Program-made: the position numbers and the translations under genes
Part shown: piece by piece, positions 1 to 6,410 of the stretch
How the letters are laid out: each line of letters starts with the position of its first letter
Position numbering within the stretch: the stretch's first letter is position 1
NCBI GenBank assembly: GCA_905198575.1
Contig: CAJKDC010000056.1
Coordinates: 1-19,170 of the forward strand
Length of the DNA stretch: 19,170 nt
Direction: 5' to 3'
From: an uncultured Bacteroides sp.
GTDB lineage: Bacteria; Bacteroidota; Bacteroidia; Bacteroidales; Bacteroidaceae
The notes under the pieces: generated by a model
What the model was told of the DNA's origin: nothing
What the model saw: only the letters and a program-made list of their open reading frames with translations
The model's database searches: none

Positions 1-239
1 GTCACTACGCCGCTTACCGGCGAAACAAATTTCACTTCTGGATGATTCTTGTCTATAAACAAGGGTCCTCCGGCCATAACATACTCCTGCTCTTTCACCA
101 CAACCTTCGGTGTAACACCGGTAAAATCGTCTGGAACCAATGCATAGAATTTAGGTTCCTTTACCGATACAACCTGGGCAGCAGCTTTACCTTTCAAGTT
201 TATGTCCAAGCCTTTACGTAATTTAATTACATTTGCCAT
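1..239 (-). CDS. nqrA: Na+-translocating NADH:quinone reductase subunit A, N-terminal part (partial)
   Basis: This is the 5' end of a minus-strand gene whose ATG is the complement of 237-239; it runs off the left edge, leaving about 79 codons. The translation begins MANVIKLRKGLDINLKGKA and continues through FYALVPDDF, TPKVVVKE, VMAGGPLF and EVKFVSPVSGV, which I recognise as the very conserved N-terminus of NqrA. NqrA is a peripheral cytoplasmic subunit of the six-subunit Nqr complex, which oxidises NADH, reduces quinone and pumps Na+ across the inner membrane. In the family nqrA is the first gene of nqrABCDEF, so the rest of the operon should lie to the left of the window. A TAATTTTG box (complement of 275-282) lies 36 bases upstream. 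The assignment is by recalled family sequence, not by a search. Confidence 0.93.
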   Translation of the reverse strand, partial: MANVIKLRKGLDINLKGKAAAQVVSVKEPKFYALVPDDFTGVTPKVVVKEQEYVMAGGPLFIDKNHPEVKFVSPVSGVV

Positions 240-274
240 ATTGGGTTATAAAAAATGGTTGTATAATTTTTGCG

Positions 275-282
275 CAAAATTA
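275..282 (-). promoter_or_regulatory. Candidate Bacteroidetes -7 box for nqrA
   Basis: Read on the minus strand this is TAATTTTG, an exact match to the Bacteroidetes -7 consensus TAnnTTTG. It lies 35 bases upstream of the nqrA ATG, which would give a leader of about 30 bases. I see no clean TTTG -33 element 19-21 bases further upstream, so the call rests on the -7 box and its position only. Confidence 0.45.
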
Positions 283-443
283 CATAAAAAAATAGTAAAA
301 AAAGAGCATTTCGGGCATTAATACTGAAAAAATTCCATAATTCTTTTCCTCTGCCTTCCATACCCCTTGAAGTTCAAGGTTTTGGGGAAATTGTAACTGA
401 CATGTTTATGCATTATATATAAGGTGTAGTCCAAAAGCTTCAC
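283..443. other. AT-rich intergenic stretch, no gene seen
   Basis: This stretch belongs to the 256-base gap between nqrA and the first SusD-like gene. It sits between the candidate nqrA -7 box and the SusD terminator. It is AT-rich, and I found no ORF with a recognisable product, no repeat and no strong dyad in it. Confidence 0.5.
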
Positions 444-482
444 AAAAAAGGTTCGGCTACTCCTCACTCGGATAGCCGGACC
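444..482 (-). terminator. Intrinsic terminator of the first susC/susD operon
   Basis: On the minus strand a 10-bp stem with one G-T wobble is formed by GGTCCGGCTA (complement of 473-482) and TAGCCGAACC (complement of 450-459), with a 13-base loop. It is followed directly by TTTTTT (complement of 444-449). It starts 13 bases past the stop of the SusD-like gene. This is a textbook rho-independent terminator and marks the end of the minus-strand transcription unit. Confidence 0.85.
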
Positions 483-495
483 TACTTTCTCTTTA

Positions 496-2121
496 TCAAT
501 TATACCCGGGATTCTGTTTCATCCGCGGATTCATCTTCAGCACCTTGTCGGGCAAGGGGAAAACGGTGGTGAAGCCACTCTCCTCGCCTTCCACCACCGG
601 ACGGAAGCTATAAGCCCGCGTAAACTGTCCGAAGCGAATCAGATCCTGCCTGCGCCAGCCCTCCCAGGGCAGCTCGAGCTGACGTTCCTCCAGCAGAGTT
701 TCCAGCGTAGCCGTACGCGGAGCAGCTCCGGCACGTGCCCGCACCGCATTCAACTCGCCCGTACCGTCGGCACCACTGCGCACCTTGGCCTCACTTTGCA
801 TCAGCAGCACATCCGCGTAACGGAACAGCACAATGTCGTTATCAATCAGCTTACCGTCCTTGAACGCACCCGGGTCTACCTCATACTTTTTCATGCGTGC
901 ACCCGCCGTCTGCTCGCACGACAGTCCCGATACATCCAGTGCCACCTCACGCGGCAGATATACCAGTTGCGTACCGTCATCCAGATAGATAGGATTGCCA
1001 TTCAGGTCGCGCACATCATCGTAGAAATAGCACCAGTCGAAACGCGGATCCACCTCCGGTGTTCCATAGCCAAAGGCATCAAGTACCTCCGGAGTAGCAC
1101 TCGCCCCGTTCTCGCCACCCAAACCGTATGCCTTGGCATGGTTATAGTGCCGTGAGCGGAACAGATAGATAAACTGATTGGTATAAAGCGTCTTACTCAT
1201 CGGGATGGTAAAGATATTCTCGGCCGACGACTCGTTGAAGATAGCAAAATTAGCCGTGTAATCAGCCTCCAGCCGATAACCCATCTCCGTAAGTTTACCG
1301 CAGTAATACTGCACCGTCTGCCAGGCATCCAGCTCACGGCCTTCTACGGTAAACATCAGCGTATGCCCGTCCGGACGTACACCGTCGGTCCAGTCATCAT
1401 CGGCATACACTTCGGCATTCAGAGCCAGCTTGGCCAACAGAAAGCATACCACCGGCTGCGTCAACCGTCCGTAGTAAGCACCCGGCACATTGCTTCGCTC
1501 TGCTGCCAGCAAAGGTAGCACCGCCTGCAGTTCGTTCACCACAAAGCGGAACACCTCGCTCCGTTCCGTCTGCGAGAGTCCCTCGGGCGCCATAGTAGTC
1601 GATGTCACCAGCGGTACCCGTCCGAACAAGTCCATCAGATAATAGTAATACATGGCGCGCAACGCCCGCACTTCGGCCCTGTACACTTCCACCGGACTGC
1701 CCGTATGCTTCTGCTCATACTCCCTTATCATCTCAAGCGAATGATTGCAGCGGCTCACCGACTTATATAAATACTCCCACGTATCGTGTATGGCATCACT
1801 GCTCACTCCCCAGCGGTGCAGATACAGTCCCTGCCAGAAACCGCCGTCGTACCAGTCGCCGCCACGTGTCGGCATGATAGCCTCATCGGTAGTAAACGTA
1901 TTCAAGTCGTAAATGCCGCGACCTGTGCCCTGCAACCCCTGACTGTCGGTATTTCCACCTATATTATTATAAAGCGAAGCCACCCCGTTGCGATAGAGTT
2001 CGGCCAGTGAATCGTAAGCCCCTTCTTCCGGCAGACTGTCGCGCGGAAAATTGCCGCAAGCCGTAACTGCCAGTCCCACACACAGACCGGCCAGCCATTT
2101 ATATGATTTCATATTCCACAT
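496..2121 (-). CDS. SusD/RagB-like outer-membrane glycan-binding lipoprotein (first pair)
   Basis: 541 residues, the usual length for a SusD-like protein. The N-terminus is a lipoprotein signal peptide ending in a VTAC lipobox (Cys22), so the mature protein should be lipidated and carried to the cell surface, where SusD proteins cap the SusC channel and bind glycan. Recognisable RagB/SusD features are the helical segment with EVYRAEVRALRAMYYYYLMD and LFGRVPLV (about 148-174), the later IVLFRYADVLLMQSEAKVRSG stretch, and a C-terminus with PWEGWRRQDLIRFGQF and a final MKQNPGYN-type ending. The gene follows the SusC gene by 15 bases and is followed by a terminator, so the two form a bicistronic unit. 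The ATG at 2121 is preferred over the in-frame ATG at 2112 because GGGGAGG lies 5 bases ahead of it. The ligand cannot be told from sequence. Confidence 0.93.
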   Translation of the reverse strand: MWNMKSYKWLAGLCVGLAVTACGNFPRDSLPEEGAYDSLAELYRNGVASLYNNIGGNTDSQGLQGTGRGIYDLNTFTTDEAIMPTRGGDWYDGGFWQGLYLHRWGVSSDAIHDTWEYLYKSVSRCNHSLEMIREYEQKHTGSPVEVYRAEVRALRAMYYYYLMDLFGRVPLVTSTTMAPEGLSQTERSEVFRFVVNELQAVLPLLAAERSNVPGAYYGRLTQPVVCFLLAKLALNAEVYADDDWTDGVRPDGHTLMFTVEGRELDAWQTVQYYCGKLTEMGYRLEADYTANFAIFNESSAENIFTIPMSKTLYTNQFIYLFRSRHYNHAKAYGLGGENGASATPEVLDAFGYGTPEVDPRFDWCYFYDDVRDLNGNPIYLDDGTQLVYLPREVALDVSGLSCEQTAGARMKKYEVDPGAFKDGKLIDNDIVLFRYADVLLMQSEAKVRSGADGTGELNAVRARAGAAPRTATLETLLEERQLELPWEGWRRQDLIRFGQFTRAYSFRPVVEGEESGFTTVFPLPDKVLKMNPRMKQNPGYN

Positions 2122-2126
2122 AAAAA

Positions 2127-2133
2127 CCTCCCC
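2127..2133 (-). promoter_or_regulatory. Shine-Dalgarno-like site of the first SusD gene
   Basis: The minus strand reads GGGGAGG, then five T residues, then the ATG at 2121. Purine-rich ribosome sites this good are uncommon in Bacteroidetes. The spacing of 5 bases to the first ATG, against 14 to the alternative ATG at 2112, favours the longer protein. Confidence 0.5.
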
Positions 2134-2136
2134 GAA

Positions 2137-4875
2137 TTAAAAGTTAAGACTCAAGCTCAGCGTATACGTGCGCGAGAGCGGATACGTACGTTTGTCGTCC
2201 ACTCCCAGTGTAGCATCGGCCGTAGAGCTGTTGATAAGCGGTGTCAGTCCCGAATAGCCCGTGATGGTGCCCAGATTGTTCACCGTGAAAGCCAGTCGCA
2301 TGGCACGCAACAAGGCACCTGCCCGCAACGGCACGCGCCATCCCACCGTCAGATAGTCGAAGTTGACGTAATCCCCCTTCTCCAACCAGTAGTCCGTGAC
2401 TGTCTGGTCCTTGATATTCTGTGCCGGAGCGTCAGCCATCACGTTATAGTCCGGCAATGAGTTCATATTCATATACGTAAGCGCCGTACCGTTGTAAATC
2501 TTATGTCCGAAAGCCCCGTTAATCTGCAGCGACACATCGAAATTCTTGTAGCGGAAACTGATGTTCGAACCCAGCAATGTCTTCGGCATGGCCTGACCGG
2601 CAATGTAGCGGTCCTCACCGTCCTCCAGATTCACACCTCCCCCATTCAGGTCGGCCACCTCATAGCGGTATCCGCCTTTACCGTCGTCCACCAGTCCCGT
2701 GCAGTGCGGCAAGTAGAACACACCCAGCGGCTGTCCCACAATCTGATAGACGATGTTGTTGTATCCGCCGTGGAAACCCGCCCCGTTCAGTCCGGCTATC
2801 GACGTAAACTCGGCTGCCGATATGTAATTTCCCTGGAACATACCGCCCAGCGACAGCAGCTTGTTGCGCTGGAACGTCACGTTGGCATTGATATTCAGCT
2901 CCATATCCTTCGTCTTGAGCGGTGTGATACCGATGGAGTACTCCATACCGTGATTCCGCATCGAGCCGATATTGGCCAACAGCTTGTTGTAGATAAACGG
3001 CGGCACACTCACGTCGTATTCATAAAGCATATCCGTAGTCTTGGAGTTATAGAAGTTGACCGACAACAGCAGCCGGTTCTGCAACAGTCCCAAATCGAAT
3101 CCCGCATTGAACGTCCGTTTCACTTCCCACTTCAGGTCCGGATTACTGTTCCGCATCTGCTCGTAGGTCACCAGCGGCGAGTTTCCTACCGGAGCCACTC
3201 CGTTAGGCTTCACGCGGTCCAGCGTAGTATAGGATGCAATGCCACCCTGATTACCCGCCAGTCCATAACCCACACGCACTTTCAGATGGTCGATATTCCG
3301 GAAACGCTTCATAAAAGCCTCGTTACTCACGTTCCAGGCCGCCGATACAGACGGGAAGAAGCCCCATTTGTGGTTCTTGCCGAAACGTGACGACCCGTCG
3401 GTACGGGCATTCACCGTAAGCACATAGCGGTCGGCAAAAGTATAGCTGGCACGTCCCAGGAACGACACCAGTGCAGGCGAATCGTAATACGATCCCGTAC
3501 CCTCCCACGGACGGAGTGCTCCGCCCTGCAGGTTGTCGTACCCCATGTCATCGCTGCTGAAATTGGTCACCGTGGTAAAAAATCCCGTGCGCGTATCCTT
3601 CTCCACCTCGGCCAGTCCCAGCAAGTCCAGATAGTGACTGCCCATCTGCTTCTTGAAAGTCAGCATCAGGTTGCCCAGCAGCGACTCCGTACGCTCGTTA
3701 CCCCGGTAAGCCTGTCCGTAGGCCCACACCGAAGTAGGCAGATACTGCTTGTCCTCACGACTGCTGTACGTATAGGCCCCGAAAAGCACCAGCTTGAGGT
3801 CCTGCGTCAAATTGAAATTGAAACGGGCATGCGCACTGAAATAAGAAGTAGCATCCTTATCGTTCACCTCCATCCATGCCAGCGGATTGGTAATCTGACT
3901 GGCCGTGGTAATCTGGTCCCATCCGCCCGTCTCGGGATCCTTGTATGCAGGAAAAGTCGGATTGAAGGTAGCTGCCGAGTAGAAAGTCTTCTGCAAGTCC
4001 ACCAGATTACGGTTACGCGTCACCGAGCCGAACATACCCAAATCCACGTTCAGGAAGTTATCAAACATATTGTGCGTAAGATTCATGTTCGAGGTAAACG
4101 TCTTCATCGACTCGTTCACCACTACCCCCTTGCGGTCCAGAAATCCCAGCGAGACACGATACTTCGAATCCTCGCCACCGCCGTAAAACGCCAGGTTGTG
4201 ATTCTGCTGCAGGCCCAGCTGCTGAATTTCTTCCTGAAAATCCGTATCGTACCCCTTGTCCAGCAGCATCAGTCCGTTCTCACGCACCAGCCGGCGGTAG
4301 TCCGTGGCACTGAGCATATCCAGATGCCGATACACGGCTGCCACTCCGAAACTGCCGTTGTAGTTCATCATGGTGCGGCCGGCCAATCCCTTCTTGGTAA
4401 CGATATTGATAACACCCGATGCTCCGCGCGAACCGTACTGGGACGTTTCGGCTGCATCCTTCAGGATGGTAAAACTTTCGATGTCGGTAGGATAAACGGA
4501 GGTAAGCATGGAAAGGTCACCGGGCACCCCGTCGACAATGATGAGGGGTTCGTTGCCACTGGTGAGCGAAGTAGTTCCGCGCATACGCACGGCATCGAGT
4601 GCCGCCGTACCGTTGCTGCTCTTGGTTATGGTGAGTCCGGCTACCCTGCCTTGCAGGGCTTCCAGCGGATTGGTTATCTGATCACGGTTCATCTGCTTCT
4701 CGGTAATCTGTTCGACAAGTCCCGAGAGATTCTTCACATTGCCGGTTGCATACCCTACATTCACCACTGTGTCGGGGGGCAATACATCCTGTCCGGCTGC
4801 CGTTGCGGCAAACAGACCGGCCAGCAGCGTCAGCGACGCATATCTGACCTTTTGCGACCTGCGTGTCGGTTTCAT
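2137..4875 (-). CDS. SusC/RagA-like TonB-dependent transporter, short form without N-terminal extension domain
   Basis: 912 residues. A signal peptide (about 1-28, ending AATAAG) is followed almost at once by a TonB-box-like DTVVNVGYA segment (35-43) and the plug domain (about 50-163) with the SusC hallmarks NPLEALQGRVAGL, IIVDGVPGD and ILKDAAETSQYGSRGASGV. The rest is the 22-strand outer-membrane barrel ending LSLSLNF with a terminal aromatic residue. SusC proteins import glycan oligomers through the outer membrane using TonB energy, with SusD as lid. Most SusC proteins are 1000-1100 residues and begin with a carboxypeptidase-regulatory-like domain; here that domain is missing, and so is an STN domain, so control through a paired anti-sigma factor is unlikely. 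The pair has no glycosidase beside it within the window. GC content is visibly higher than in the right-hand operon. The cargo is unknown. Confidence 0.94.
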   Translation of the reverse strand: MKPTRRSQKVRYASLTLLAGLFAATAAGQDVLPPDTVVNVGYATGNVKNLSGLVEQITEKQMNRDQITNPLEALQGRVAGLTITKSSNGTAALDAVRMRGTTSLTSGNEPLIIVDGVPGDLSMLTSVYPTDIESFTILKDAAETSQYGSRGASGVINIVTKKGLAGRTMMNYNGSFGVAAVYRHLDMLSATDYRRLVRENGLMLLDKGYDTDFQEEIQQLGLQQNHNLAFYGGGEDSKYRVSLGFLDRKGVVVNESMKTFTSNMNLTHNMFDNFLNVDLGMFGSVTRNRNLVDLQKTFYSAATFNPTFPAYKDPETGGWDQITTASQITNPLAWMEVNDKDATSYFSAHARFNFNLTQDLKLVLFGAYTYSSREDKQYLPTSVWAYGQAYRGNERTESLLGNLMLTFKKQMGSHYLDLLGLAEVEKDTRTGFFTTVTNFSSDDMGYDNLQGGALRPWEGTGSYYDSPALVSFLGRASYTFADRYVLTVNARTDGSSRFGKNHKWGFFPSVSAAWNVSNEAFMKRFRNIDHLKVRVGYGLAGNQGGIASYTTLDRVKPNGVAPVGNSPLVTYEQMRNSNPDLKWEVKRTFNAGFDLGLLQNRLLLSVNFYNSKTTDMLYEYDVSVPPFIYNKLLANIGSMRNHGMEYSIGITPLKTKDMELNINANVTFQRNKLLSLGGMFQGNYISAAEFTSIAGLNGAGFHGGYNNIVYQIVGQPLGVFYLPHCTGLVDDGKGGYRYEVADLNGGGVNLEDGEDRYIAGQAMPKTLLGSNISFRYKNFDVSLQINGAFGHKIYNGTALTYMNMNSLPDYNVMADAPAQNIKDQTVTDYWLEKGDYVNFDYLTVGWRVPLRAGALLRAMRLAFTVNNLGTITGYSGLTPLINSSTADATLGVDDKRTYPLSRTYTLSLSLNF

Positions 4876-4901
4876 ACTATCAGTTTTAAAGTTCTATTTT
4901 T

Positions 4902-4909
4902 CAAATATA
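4902..4909 (-). promoter_or_regulatory. Candidate -7 box for the first susC/susD operon
   Basis: The minus strand reads TATATTTG, an exact TAnnTTTG match, 26 bases upstream of the SusC ATG. This implies a short leader of about 20 bases. No convincing TTTG -33 box stands 19-21 bases upstream (the bases there read CTTC or similar). Confidence 0.5.
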
Positions 4910-5118
4910 GGTTTTTGGAATGAGTTTTCGAAGAAAAACATAATATTTATTGAGTCATATACCTCCTTTTTTTCTGACAAGAACCAATAATAATATATTG
5001 CAAACGGAATTCCGGAAGTCGGTCTCATACCTGGACAAGATAATCAGCTCCATAAATACATTTAAACACTTCATTATACGATTGCCTGAAAACACTCCTC
5101 AAAATTCAAAGAATCCAT

Positions 5119-5126
5119 TACCTTTG
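5119..5126 (+). promoter_or_regulatory. Candidate -7 box for the flavodoxin-ferredoxin gene
   Basis: TACCTTTG matches the Bacteroidetes -7 consensus TAnnTTTG and lies 31 bases before the ATG at 5158. I could not place a -33 TTTG at the usual spacing. Together with the box at 4902-4909 it makes the 282-base gap a divergent promoter region. The gap also holds a perfect 10-bp palindrome, CGGAATTCCG, at 5005-5014, whose meaning is unknown. Confidence 0.45.
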
Positions 5127-5157
5127 TATTCCGACTAATAACCAACTCGTATTTTTT

Positions 5158-5967
5158 ATGGAAAAGAACAACAGCAGCGTATGCGTGGTGTACTACTCGC
5201 CCACCCATACTTCCGGTAAAATAGCCAAGGCCATTGCAGAAGGACTGGCCACAGAAACCTGTCAGCTTGTCGACCTCACGACAGACAACCGTATCGAACC
5301 TATCGAGGTTCAGGCCGACTGGCTCATCCTCGCCGCACCTGTTTACGGCGGAAGAATCCCCGTCAGCGCAATGGAACGCTTCAAACGACTGAAAATGACG
5401 CGGACTGACGGTACACCTACGAAAGCCGTTGTAGCTGTAGTATACGGAAACCGCGACTACGACGATGCTCTGCTGGAGCTTTGCAACGAGGCAGAAGCGC
5501 TGGGCTTTACCCCCGTAGCAGGAGGAGCCTTTATCGGCGAGCACAGTTTCAGCCGTCCGGAGATGCCTACAGCCCAGAACAGACCCGATGCCAATGACTT
5601 GCAGATAGCCCGCACTTTCGGACAGCAGGCTGCCGCATGTGCCGAAGTTGCAAGCACCGGATGCAAGCTGCACGTAAAAGGAAACATGCCTTACCGCGAA
5701 CTCATGCAGACGCCACCGGTATGTCCCGTCAGCACCGATCAGTGCAACGGTTGCGGTAAATGTGTAAAACTCTGTCCCGTACACGCCATCACCCTTACCG
5801 ACGGCAAGCCCGTTACCGATGCCCAGGCATGTACACTCTGCTGCGCCTGCGTAAAGATGTGTCCCAGCCATGCCCGCGTGTTCGAAACACCATTCACCAA
5901 GGTACTGTTCGAGAACTTCAATGCGCGTAAGGAGCCCGAATTATTCTACATTACCGACAAAAAATAA
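5158..5967 (+). CDS. Flavodoxin domain fused to a 2x[4Fe-4S] ferredoxin (EFR1-type)
   Basis: 269 residues, no signal peptide, hence cytoplasmic. The N-terminal half is a flavodoxin-like FMN domain: a beta strand VCVVYYS followed by the phosphate loop YSPTHTSGKIA (13-23), then LILAAPVYGGRIP (56-68), and VVAVVYGNRDYDDAL (91-105). The C-terminal part holds two complete CxxCxxCxxxCP ferredoxin motifs, Cys196/199/202/206 and Cys225/228/231/235, each able to bind a [4Fe-4S] cluster. The arrangement matches proteins annotated as EFR1-family ferredoxins, common in anaerobes, which should pass electrons between a flavin and low-potential iron-sulfur partners. The partner cannot be told here because the gene stands alone between two SusC/SusD units, with its own -7 box and a long gap after it. 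No part of it links it to glycan use. Confidence 0.88.
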   Translation: MEKNNSSVCVVYYSPTHTSGKIAKAIAEGLATETCQLVDLTTDNRIEPIEVQADWLILAAPVYGGRIPVSAMERFKRLKMTRTDGTPTKAVVAVVYGNRDYDDALLELCNEAEALGFTPVAGGAFIGEHSFSRPEMPTAQNRPDANDLQIARTFGQQAAACAEVASTGCKLHVKGNMPYRELMQTPPVCPVSTDQCNGCGKCVKLCPVHAITLTDGKPVTDAQACTLCCACVKMCPSHARVFETPFTKVLFENFNARKEPELFYITDKK

Positions 5968-6027
5968 AAAGAAAACCCGCCCGAAACTGATTAAGTCGGA
6001 AAAGCTGATTGCCAGCAATATACAGAA

Positions 6028-6070
6028 AAAGTCCCGTCCTGTGGAACCAGCTTCCTCAAGGCGAGACTTT
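6028..6070. terminator. Imperfect hairpin, possible terminator after the flavodoxin-ferredoxin gene
   Basis: AAAGTC (6028-6033) pairs with GACTTT (6065-6070), and the stem continues with interruptions (CGTC with GGCG including a wobble, and an inner GGAA/TTCC). On the plus strand it is followed by CAGCATTTTG, a poor U-tract; on the minus strand by a run of five T. It may end the plus-strand transcript, act in both directions, or be a structured RNA segment. Confidence 0.4.
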
Positions 6071-6210
6071 CAGCATTTTGCTCTTCCACTTGCACATTTC
6101 AGGAATTTTTACGAATTTTGAGGCATGGTAAGATTTTTTTGTTGATCGGCCTTATAATCGGATGATGATGTGTTTTTCGCAATTTGAAGAATTGAATGCG
6201 TAAATTACAC

Positions 6211-6240
6211 ATTGTTTTTAAGGAAGAAAACATATATTTG
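6211..6240 (+). promoter_or_regulatory. Candidate promoter of the second susC/susD operon
   Basis: TATATTTG at 6233-6240 matches the -7 consensus exactly. ATTG at 6211-6214 stands 18 bases upstream as a -33-like element (consensus TTTG at 19-21). Transcription would begin near 6247, giving a leader of about 165 bases before the SusC ATG. A perfect short dyad, GCAG-TAT-CTGC (6240-6250), overlaps the expected start point and could be an operator. No other TAnnTTTG box lies nearer to the gene. Confidence 0.45.
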
Positions 6241-6307
6241 CAGTATCTGCAATAGATTATAAAAATATATAAACCGGAATTTATACATAAAGTGCCACTG
6301 CTTTACG

Positions 6308-6355
6308 ACACAATGTATGACATTAACCTTAACACAATGTATGACATTAACCTTA
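6308..6355 (+). repeat. Exact 24-bp tandem duplication in the leader of the second SusC gene
   Basis: The 24-base unit starting ACACAATGTATGACATTAAC occurs twice head to tail, at 6308-6331 and 6332-6355, with no mismatch; the base after the second copy also matches. Each unit contains the perfect dyad AATGT-ATG-ACATT (6312-6324 and 6336-6348), so two identical dyads are spaced 24 bases apart. They lie downstream of the only recognisable -7 box, so they would be in the transcribed leader if that promoter is used. They could be paired protein sites on DNA, small RNA hairpins, or a replication-slippage duplication. The unit length is a multiple of three, which keeps the leader reading frame open. 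Confidence 0.9.
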
Positions 6356-6405
6356 AATCAATAAGAATCAAACAAAAAGACTTTAATTATAATATTAAGA
6401 AATAA
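6313..6405 (+). CDS. Possible 30-codon leader ORF upstream of the second SusC gene
   Basis: An ATG at 6313 opens a frame of 30 codons ending in TAA at 6403-6405, five bases before the SusC ATG at 6411. The peptide starts MYDINLNT, repeats MYDINL because of the 24-bp duplication, and ends with a basic, Asn/Lys-rich tail (DFNYNIKK). The same frame is open upstream back to a TAG at 6253-6255. There is no ribosome site that I can recognise and no known relative. Its closeness to the SusC start would allow translational coupling, but the leader is so AT-rich that a frame this long could arise by chance. Confidence 0.25.
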   Translation: MYDINLNTMYDINLKSIRIKQKDFNYNIKK

Positions 6406-6410
6406 GAAAC

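Noticed and set aside
2503..4923. Long plus-strand open frames (295 and 429 codons) opposite the first SusC gene
   Set aside because: They are antisense to a convincing SusC with all family motifs, and their translations are rich in His, Arg, Gln and Val with no domain. GC-rich, codon-biased sense genes often leave such frames open on the other strand.
4950..5138. Small plus-strand open frames upstream of the flavodoxin-ferredoxin gene (from 4739 and 4950)
   Set aside because: They overlap the SusC 5' end and the divergent promoter region, have no ribosome site, and give low-complexity translations without relatives that I can recognise.
4876..5157. Possible invertible promoter (phase variation) in the divergent region
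   Set aside because: I looked for inverted repeats flanking the promoters, as in Bacteroides capsule and SusC switches, and found only the isolated palindrome CGGAATTCCG at 5005-5014, with no repeat pair around a promoter and no invertase gene.
5870..6121. Plus-strand 83-codon frame overlapping the end of the flavodoxin-ferredoxin gene
   Set aside because: It starts inside the second ferredoxin motif in another frame and runs through the imperfect hairpin at 6028-6070; the Lys/Arg/Pro-rich translation looks non-coding.
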